This document shows, in pieces, positions 8,360 through 12,607 of a DNA stretch of 12,607 nucleotides. This stretch comes from Ohtaekwangia sp036568665 (GTDB lineage Bacteria > Bacteroidota > Bacteroidia > Cytophagales > Cyclobacteriaceae). The translations under genes and the position numbers were made by a program. The DNA lies in the NCBI RefSeq assembly GCF_036568665.1, contig NZ_DATCSD010000108.1:1-12607 (forward strand). The letters run 5' to 3'. The notes below the pieces were generated by a model. It was not told where the DNA came from, did not search any database, and saw only the letters and a list, made by a program, of their open reading frames with translations. Position 1 is the first letter of the stretch. Each line of letters starts with the position of its first letter.

Positions 8360-9387
8360 ACTACAGCGTTTACATTATTCCCTTCTATCGGACTCCATTC
8401 TGCTTTATAGGGATCATATCGGCAACGGTCATGATGAGACCATAATTCTCCTTTCTTCACCGGTATACGCTGATCTGTACACATATACCTGAATTCACAA
8501 TCACGGCAAACCTCAGTATCATCTTTCCGAACATGCCACCATACCTGATAGTCTGGTGAATCTATCACTGCTGCTGCATCGACTTCATCAACATGACCGA
8601 ATGTATAGTCTGCAAACAAGCTGCTCCTAAGAACACCCTTGTTATCGATAAATATCTTTCGATTATAAAATGTATGGTGGTGATGCGCTTCAGTAAAAAA
8701 CTGAATATTCACAGAAAAGTATTTTGGGCTGGCGGTCTTAACCATCCGCAATGCCTGGGCTGTATCGGTGGTCAATATTATGTGAGGTTTTGCAATAACT
8801 TTTACAGTCGGTGCTTCATAAACATATACCAATAGAATTTTATGATTACAATCGCGAAGCTGTGAGAGTATATCTTCATAGTCCAGTCGATAAGGAACAA
8901 TCAATTCTATTGAGCGGAGTCTGGTATTCTGAAATACCTCCAGCAGATTCTTTACAAAACCTATATTCATCCAGTCAAGCAGGCGTATCTGCAAATGCTG
9001 AATACCCAGCTGATCAAATGTATAGCGTAGCCTGTCTGCCGCAAATAGCGTTTCTTTATCAATATCAATTACTGCATAGATGATCCTTGACGGATGCTTC
9101 CACTCCATATTGAGAGCTGGTAATTGTGACAATTCCTGCTCTTCAGCTTCATAAATAATTTCTCTATCAGTCAAAAATTTAAAATACTCTTCGAGCACAG
9201 GATTGTTATCGAAGTCTTCATATATCTTGCTGATTAGCTTCCCATCATATTCAAGCAGAATGTCCGCCAACGAATTGGGAACAGGGTAATACTTTCTTCG
9301 CGTGAGATCATATATACATGACCTTGAAAATCCTTTTACCGGTATACAATCCGAAAATACTTTCAGGTAGCGGTTCTTATTTATCAT
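8356..9387 (-). CDS. gwsS: Grasp-with-spasm system SPASM-domain peptide maturase (GwsS-like)
   Basis: A 343-residue protein whose C-terminus holds a SPASM-type cysteine cluster: Cys 294-x2-Cys 297-x5-Cys 303, and Cys 322 (CRDCEFRYMC, then HHDRCRYDP). The radical-SAM motif CxxxCxxC is absent; the only N-terminal cysteines are 14 and 24, too far apart to form it. This matches the unusual 'grasp-with-spasm' maturases known from Bacteroidota, where a SPASM protein without a radical-SAM core is paired with an ATP-grasp ligase. The SPASM cluster would bind iron-sulfur and probably assist substrate handling; its exact role is not established to my knowledge. A run of four His (235-238) precedes FYNRKIFIDNKG. 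The start lies 1 nt after the stop of the 67-residue gene and the stop overlaps the exporter start, so it is tightly coupled on both sides. Confidence 0.87.
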   Translation of the reverse strand: MINKNRYLKVFSDCIPVKGFSRSCIYDLTRRKYYPVPNSLADILLEYDGKLISKIYEDFDNNPVLEEYFKFLTDREIIYEAEEQELSQLPALNMEWKHPSRIIYAVIDIDKETLFAADRLRYTFDQLGIQHLQIRLLDWMNIGFVKNLLEVFQNTRLRSIELIVPYRLDYEDILSQLRDCNHKILLVYVYEAPTVKVIAKPHIILTTDTAQALRMVKTASPKYFSVNIQFFTEAHHHHTFYNRKIFIDNKGVLRSSLFADYTFGHVDEVDAAAVIDSPDYQVWWHVRKDDTEVCRDCEFRYMCTDQRIPVKKGELWSHHDRCRYDPYKAEWSPIEGNNVNAVV

Positions 9388-9388
9388 C

Positions 9389-9592
9389 TCAGCTAAACTC
9401 GAATGGTGAAGTAATCGGTTTTATTGGCAGATCTGGAAGAATATAGCCGTTGTAATAATTACTATAGCAAGCCCTTGTATCGTTGCCTGGCGTTGCTTCC
9501 GATACTTCCCAGTGTATAGCAACATAAGGCAGTTCGTTTACCTGCATCTTTTCGCTGATCAGTTTTTCCAGTTCTGCTTTGCTATGCAACAT
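9389..9592 (-). CDS. 67-residue protein of unknown function, coupled between gwsG and gwsS
   Basis: I choose the ATG at 9592 (MLHSKAELEKLISEKMQVNE). It overlaps the last 11 nt of the ATP-grasp gene, and the stop TGA is only 1 nt before the gwsS start. A longer reading from 9667 would run antiparallel to nothing but deep inside the ATP-grasp gene and has an unlikely Cys/Trp-rich N-terminus, so I reject it. The protein has a charged helical N-terminus, a middle ELPYVAIHWEVSEATPGND, and a Tyr/Pro-rich tail (ACYSNYYNGYILPDLPIKPI, then TSPFEFS). It has one Cys, no signal peptide and no Gly-Gly leader. It may be a leader-binding or scaffolding helper, or an unconventional third substrate; I cannot recognise a family. 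Its placement between the two maturases suggests it works with them in a fixed ratio. Confidence 0.7.
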   Translation of the reverse strand: MLHSKAELEKLISEKMQVNELPYVAIHWEVSEATPGNDTRACYSNYYNGYILPDLPIKPITSPFEFS

Positions 9593-10550
9593 TTCCCAAC
9601 AAATAATTAGCGATCTTCTCTTCCAGGTAATAATTACAAGGCACTGAAACCTGTTTGAATTGACCAACAGGATTTACTTCCAGAAATATATATTCATTGT
9701 GGGGTGTTACAATCATATCGATCGAACCACTATCCAGCTGCAGGTTCTCCATAAGTATCCTTATTTTATCTATTACTGACAGTGGCAATTTATAGGGCAC
9801 TACCCGGTTAGGCTTTTCACGATCGTAATTCCGAAAATCAACGGATGTCTTTCCATTCCTTTGTGAAAATATAGCGGCAGAGTATACATCACCCTTGAGG
9901 TAAAATATTCTCAGCTCATATTTCTTTTTAACATGACTTTGAAAAAGTGATGGAAAGAAAGTTGAGTGCATGGAAGATACCGGCCGGCTCACTGCCTGCG
10001 TTAATGATCCTACACTGAATTGCTTTTTTATAGAAAAACCTCCATGATAGAAACATTTTGTTATGAGCGGAAAATCAGGTAAGCTCTCCGTGCTTGTAGT
10101 CAGTATTGTTTCAGGCACAGCTAACCCTGCTGCAGATGCCTTCACCAAAACCTCTAACTTGTTTATCTGGTTGTCTTTTATATTTCCCAGTTTTCTTTTT
10201 TCCTGCAGACGATTAAATACGAAATGTGATACTACTTTCCATTCTTTATCCAGGTAGTCCTGCAGTTCCAATTCCATAGCATTATTAAACTGCTCAGGGC
10301 TTTTAAAATTTATACTCCCTCTCCTATACCAATAGCGGGTTATCTGCTCCAGTGAAATAATGATCCGCTGACCACGAACCAGGAATGTAACCTGTCCTGT
10401 TATTCTCCCGCAATCATCAATATATATACTTAACTCAATCGCTATATCCTCCGGGTTCAACCGGATAAGGTTCATATCGCTATAGCTTTTAATCCAATCT
10501 ATCACCTCGTTGGTAGAAGGATCGTTTATAATTGAATTGATAAAAATCAT
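9582..10550 (-). CDS. gwsG: Grasp-with-spasm system ATP-grasp peptide ligase (GwsG-like graspetide maturase)
   Basis: A 322-residue protein from the ATG at 10550 (MIFINSIINDPSTNEVIDWI). This N-terminus has the family look of NEVIxW followed by an IRLN segment (29-32). Seen: a central segment with PLITK (161-165), a core YELRIFYLKGDVYSAAIFSQ (211-230), VDFRNYD (237-243) and a C-terminal metal/ATP site in GSIDMIVTPHNEYIFLEVNP (275-294), with Glu 291 and Asn 293 as the expected Mg-binding pair. Family role: ATP-dependent activation of Asp/Glu side chains in a RiPP precursor, joining them to Ser/Thr/Lys (ester or amide) side chains. The longer start at 10574 lies inside a perfect terminator-like hairpin and adds eight residues that do not fit, so it is rejected. 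The gene follows precursor 1 and overlaps the 67-residue gene by 11 nt. Confidence 0.9.
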   Translation of the reverse strand: MIFINSIINDPSTNEVIDWIKSYSDMNLIRLNPEDIAIELSIYIDDCGRITGQVTFLVRGQRIIISLEQITRYWYRRGSINFKSPEQFNNAMELELQDYLDKEWKVVSHFVFNRLQEKRKLGNIKDNQINKLEVLVKASAAGLAVPETILTTSTESLPDFPLITKCFYHGGFSIKKQFSVGSLTQAVSRPVSSMHSTFFPSLFQSHVKKKYELRIFYLKGDVYSAAIFSQRNGKTSVDFRNYDREKPNRVVPYKLPLSVIDKIRILMENLQLDSGSIDMIVTPHNEYIFLEVNPVGQFKQVSVPCNYYLEEKIANYLLGNVA

Positions 10551-10559
10551 ACAACGTCT

Positions 10560-10591
10560 GGAAAAATACACCACCCTGCGCAGGGTGGTGT
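10560..10591 (-). terminator. Terminator-like hairpin directly after precursor 1
   Basis: A perfect palindrome at 10568-10591 (arms ACACCACCCT and AGGGTGGTGT, loop GCGC) is followed on the minus strand by TATTTTTCC. It begins 8 nt after the precursor stop codon and ends 17 nt before the chosen ATP-grasp start. As an incomplete terminator or a 3' stabilising hairpin it would raise precursor mRNA over enzyme mRNA. Structure seen; function inferred. Confidence 0.8.
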
Positions 10592-10599
10592 TATTTATT

Positions 10600-10770
10600 C
10601 TAATTGAAGAAGATATAGCGCTTGTTCACATCATCATACAGATCCTGAGGTTGACCACTTTCTGCGTTGAGTTTTTCATCGCCTGTTTCGCTTAAGTTAC
10701 CGCCAAAGATCAGTTCGAGGTTTTCGATCTGATCATTTCTAAAATTCTCAAATGCTTCCAAATTTTTCAT
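10600..10770 (-). CDS. Graspetide-type precursor peptide 1 (Gly-Gly leader)
   Basis: A 56-residue peptide from the ATG at 10770. The leader MKNLEAFENF..., residues 1-24, ends in IFGG, the classic C39 cut site. The 32-residue core begins NLSETGDEKL, contains YDDVNKR and ends YIFFN. The core has no cysteine but many Asp/Glu plus Ser, Thr, Lys and Tyr, as needed for ATP-grasp cross-linking. The start is chosen because precursor 2 begins with the same MKNLE, its own frame being closed upstream by a TAG. Longer in-frame starts here (10818 and 10833) fall in or before the shared 5' element. The gene lies directly upstream of gwsG, separated by a hairpin. Likely substrate of GwsG/GwsS and of the C39 exporter; the cross-link pattern cannot be read from sequence. 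Confidence 0.88.
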   Translation of the reverse strand: MKNLEAFENFRNDQIENLELIFGGNLSETGDEKLNAESGQPQDLYDDVNKRYIFFN

Positions 10771-10791
10771 AGATGGCTTTAGTTTAGAATT

Positions 10792-10822
10792 GTGCCTACT
10801 CTTTACGCTTTTCGGCATCCGC
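10792..10822 (-). promoter_or_regulatory. Conserved 5' element, copy 1, upstream of precursor 1
   Basis: On the minus strand GCGGATGCCGAAAAGC (10822-10807) is identical to the sequence before precursor 2. After 4 nt comes AGAGTAGGC (10802-10794), also shared, ending exactly 23 nt before the precursor ATG. TGCC and GGCA can pair across a 17-nt loop. It may be an operator, part of a promoter or a structured 5' leader; the flanks are not conserved. Confidence 0.65.
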
Positions 10823-10852
10823 GTTATTTTCATTTCTCCAACGGATTGCTGT

Positions 10853-11728
10853 TCAATAGGGAAGATTATACTCCAGGCGAACCTTCGCTATAATTTCTTC
10901 ATTGGCAAAACCAGCCCCAAGCTGTGATCCAAAAATCTGTCCGATCTTTTTGCCAACGTATATCCTGTCGATCAACATTTTCAACGGTGCGCTGTCAAGT
11001 TCTTTTTTGACAACGGCATCGTAAATTACCGGCAGGTACTTCTCCTGGTATTCCAATGCCGCGTGCTGTATTACAAGCCAGGCTATACTTTCATATTCCT
11101 TACCAACTTGCGTCCTTCCCGGATAATTATATTGATGTATAATTGTTTCTATTTCTTTAATGTTCTGTTCATCCAAAGGCTTTTGCTTATCGGGGATAAA
11201 GGATGGCGCTCTGTATTTTTGATCGGCTCCGCGGATGTTATTTAATTTCACGATCAAGTCAACATCATATCCATTCTTCCTGGCGTATTGTACAGGATCA
11301 GGAAAAGCCTCATTGCTTAATTTACCTTTGCAATTCTCTACTATATATTTATAACCATCGCCAAGACCTTTATAAAAGGAAGTATTCTCCATTCCATTTT
11401 TGTGTTTCCCATCCTGATAGACCAGTTCACAAAAAGAACTCTCATCAATACGCTGAGCGTTAAAAAGATATTTCAGTACGGAATCAGAAGGTTGCCCCAT
11501 CTTATAGTAGGCAACTGCTATATTCCAGTAATCTGCAGCAACAATTCCGTTTGTTGCATTCCGCATTTGCGAATAGGAATTTTTTAGTATCAACTTACCA
11601 TTGTCGTATTCTGCCTGCGATAAGGCTTCAGGCTTGGGTGGATAATAACCTGATTGAGAATAAACCTTAACAAATGATAGAGCTATCAATACAGGAATTG
11701 CTATACTAACTCGGCCACGCGCTGTCAT
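10853..11728 (-). CDS. Secreted DUF6624-domain protein with helical-repeat N-terminus
   Basis: A 291-residue protein with a signal peptide (hydrophobic stretch IAIPVLIALSFVKV, likely cleavage near YSQ at about 25). Residues about 45-105 look TPR-like (ADYWNIAVAYYKMGQPSDSV). The C-terminal region (about 165-275) matches what is called DUF6624: DQKYR, then IETII..YNYPG, WLVIQHAALE, YLPVIYDAV, MLIDRIYVG and QIFGSQ. I know no established activity for this domain. It shares roughly half of its domain residues with the 168-residue protein encoded 26 nt upstream, so the two are paralogues. Both lie between the two precursor peptides, which argues for a role in this RiPP system such as maturation, sensing or protection. 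The signal peptide would place this copy in the periplasm or outside, whereas its paralogue has none. Confidence 0.83.
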   Translation of the reverse strand: MTARGRVSIAIPVLIALSFVKVYSQSGYYPPKPEALSQAEYDNGKLILKNSYSQMRNATNGIVAADYWNIAVAYYKMGQPSDSVLKYLFNAQRIDESSFCELVYQDGKHKNGMENTSFYKGLGDGYKYIVENCKGKLSNEAFPDPVQYARKNGYDVDLIVKLNNIRGADQKYRAPSFIPDKQKPLDEQNIKEIETIIHQYNYPGRTQVGKEYESIAWLVIQHAALEYQEKYLPVIYDAVVKKELDSAPLKMLIDRIYVGKKIGQIFGSQLGAGFANEEIIAKVRLEYNLPY

Positions 11729-11754
11729 TTATATCTTCGTTTCGGGTATGCAGT

Positions 11755-12261
11755 TTAATTTACTATAGCCGGCTTAAGTCCCAGGGCGATCCGTATAGAA
11801 TCGGCATCTATTGTTTCATCTATAGGCGCCTGTTCGTATTTACCTTTTACTTCATTCCATATACTCTGCGACCTGAATATCTGCTTACCATATTTATTAA
11901 GATGAATTCTGTCCATGAGCATCAATACCGGCAGCTTATGAAGCTCATCATTTTTGGCTGCTTCAAAAATGACAGGCAGATAATGTTCCTGCATTTCCAG
12001 GGAAGCATGCTGTATAACAAAGAGTGCAACGTTTTGAAGTTTGCTGCCCACCAGGCTCTTACCCGGATATCCATATTCACCAATAATGGTCTCGATCTTC
12101 TGCTGGTTTATAGCATCAAGCGTTTTTTGTTGTGACCATAACGTTTTCACTTCGCTGGAGTCTTCTCCATAAAGCCTCATGGCTTTCCCTATGGCAAACC
12201 TGTACTTCTTGTCATCCACACCTATCAAGGCGATTTCGTATAGCAGGTGCTGTTTGTCCAT
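11755..12261 (-). CDS. DUF6624-domain protein, probably cytoplasmic
   Basis: I choose the ATG at 12261 (MDKQHLLYEIALIGVDDKKY), giving 168 residues. The longer reading from 12288 begins inside the hairpin that follows precursor 2 and adds only MIFIYNYSA, so it is less likely. The DUF6624 region carries KKYR, then IETIIGEYGYPGKSLVG, FVIQHASLEMQEHYLPVIFE, LMLMDRIHLNKYGKQIFRSQ, and a variable tail ending in GLKPAIVN. There is no signal peptide or membrane segment. By eye about 41 of 77 domain positions equal the secreted paralogue downstream. Conserved Gln-His, Asp-Arg and Gln positions could form an active or binding site, but no reaction is known to me. It is the first gene after precursor 2, and read-through of the intervening hairpin would be needed for its transcription from that side. 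Confidence 0.8.
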   Translation of the reverse strand: MDKQHLLYEIALIGVDDKKYRFAIGKAMRLYGEDSSEVKTLWSQQKTLDAINQQKIETIIGEYGYPGKSLVGSKLQNVALFVIQHASLEMQEHYLPVIFEAAKNDELHKLPVLMLMDRIHLNKYGKQIFRSQSIWNEVKGKYEQAPIDETIDADSIRIALGLKPAIVN

Positions 12262-12278
12262 AGCACTATAATTATATA

Positions 12279-12317
12279 TAAAAATCATGTGCAGGTATAG
12301 TTGCCTATACCTGCACA
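12279..12317 (-). terminator. Terminator-like hairpin directly after precursor 2
   Basis: A perfect 13-bp stem (minus-strand arms TGTGCAGGTATAG and CTATACCTGCACA, loop GCAA) is followed on the minus strand by TGATTTTTATATAT. It starts 9 nt after the precursor 2 stop codon. Placement and design match the hairpin after precursor 1 although the sequences are unrelated. The next gene starts 26 nt beyond the stem at 12261. Confidence 0.85.
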
Positions 12318-12326
12318 GAGTAAAGA

Positions 12327-12491
12327 TTAATTATTGAGATAAACCACGCGCTGGTTTACATCATCATAATAATCTGAGCCGGTAGCTCCGTCTGCTCCGC
12401 TATAAGAAGTAGGGATCAGGGCATCGCCACCAATAGTTGACAGCTCTATTTCTTCACTTGCAAAAGATTCGAATGATTCTAAATTTTTCAT
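12327..12491 (-). CDS. Graspetide-type precursor peptide 2 (Gly-Gly leader), short and easily missed
   Basis: A 54-residue peptide read on the minus strand from the ATG at 12491 to TAA at 12327. The leader MKNLESFESF...ELSTIGG (1-22) ends in Gly-Gly. The 32-residue core begins DALIPTSYSG, contains YYDDVNQR and ends VVYLNN. It shares MKNLE-FE-F in the leader, core length, YDDVN-R and the lack of cysteine with precursor 1, while the rest of the core differs. An in-frame TAG upstream within the 5' element rules out a longer protein and so supports MKNLE as the start of both peptides. Inferred to be a second substrate of GwsG/GwsS and of the C39 exporter. It appears to be the first gene of the cluster, though genes beyond the window cannot be excluded. 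Confidence 0.88.
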   Translation of the reverse strand: MKNLESFESFASEEIELSTIGGDALIPTSYSGADGATGSDYYDDVNQRVVYLNN

Positions 12492-12512
12492 AACGAGATA
12501 TACATTAAATCT

Positions 12513-12545
12513 GCGCCTACTCTATTGAAGCTTTTCGGCATCCGC
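12513..12545 (-). promoter_or_regulatory. Conserved 5' element, copy 2, upstream of precursor 2
   Basis: On the minus strand GCGGATGCCGAAAAGC (12545-12530), then 6 nt, then AGAGTAGGC (12523-12515), ending exactly 23 nt before the ATG of precursor 2. Both blocks are identical to copy 1. Here the small pairing is TGCC with GGCG (one wobble pair). An ATG inside the first block opens a 17-codon frame that ends as ATGA over the precursor start. Confidence 0.65.
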
Positions 12546-12607
12546 TTGTATCCCCTCGCAGTCGCGACTTTGCGTTGAATACATCAGAAGCTAATTTGTA
12601 TGATTGG

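Noticed and set aside
9593..9667. Upstream extension of the 67-residue protein to an ATG at 9667
   Set aside because: It lies wholly inside gwsG and gives an implausible N-terminus; the ATG at 9592 gives the usual short overlap with the gwsG stop.
10551..10574. ATP-grasp start at 10574
   Set aside because: The start codon would be inside the hairpin after precursor 1; the start at 10550 gives the family-like N-terminus MIFINSIINDPSTNEVIDW.
10771..10833. In-frame upstream starts for precursor 1 (10833 and 10818)
   Set aside because: Precursor 2 starts with the same MKNLE and has an in-frame stop upstream, and the extension covers the shared 5' element. Kept only as a possibility in the upstream-frame finding.
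12546..12607. GTCGCGAC palindrome and flanking sequence as an operator for the cluster
   Set aside because: An 8-nt palindrome at 12561-12568 occurs only before precursor 2, not before precursor 1, and is short enough to arise by chance.

Overview
The window comes from a member of the phylum Bacteroidota, probably the Chitinophagia/Cytophagia side. This is inferred from a SusC/RagA receptor with an STN domain, a FecI-type sigma factor with a FecR anti-sigma, moderate-to-low GC, and a peptide-maturation system known mainly from this phylum. No rRNA, tRNA, CRISPR array or insertion sequence was seen. No gene-free stretch exceeds 300 bases; the longest, 3297-3587, lies between divergent genes.

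Left part (1-3296, minus strand): a nutrient-uptake regulatory unit transcribed leftwards. It contains an extracytoplasmic-function sigma factor (3296-2718), a FecR-type transmembrane anti-sigma (2635-1646) and the first half of a SusC/RagA TonB-dependent receptor (1438 to the window edge). A terminator-like hairpin sits between fecR and susC. Middle (3588-4676, plus strand): an orphan Ser/Thr-rich lipoprotein closed by a clear intrinsic terminator (4711-4745).

Right part (12491-4793, minus strand): a ribosomally synthesised peptide (RiPP) cluster of the 'grasp-with-spasm' type. In transcription order it reads: precursor peptide 2, two DUF6624 proteins, precursor peptide 1, ATP-grasp peptide ligase (GwsG), a coupled 67-residue protein, SPASM-domain partner (GwsS), C39-peptidase ABC exporter, and HlyD-type adaptor. 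The expected logic is as follows. GwsG, helped by GwsS, forms ester or amide cross-links in the precursors. The C39 domain cuts after the double-glycine of the leader and the ABC/HlyD pair exports the product. The roles of the DUF6624 proteins and the 67-residue protein are unknown.

The most interesting point is that the precursor gene appears as a duplicated cassette. Both precursors are cysteine-free, have a 32-residue core after Gly-Gly and share a YDDVN(K/Q)R motif. Both are preceded by the same 16-nt element plus a second 9-nt block lying exactly 23 nt before the start codon. Both are followed 8-9 nt after the stop codon by a perfect terminator-like hairpin that separates them from the next gene. 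Precursor 2 is too short to stand out as an ordinary gene and is easily missed.
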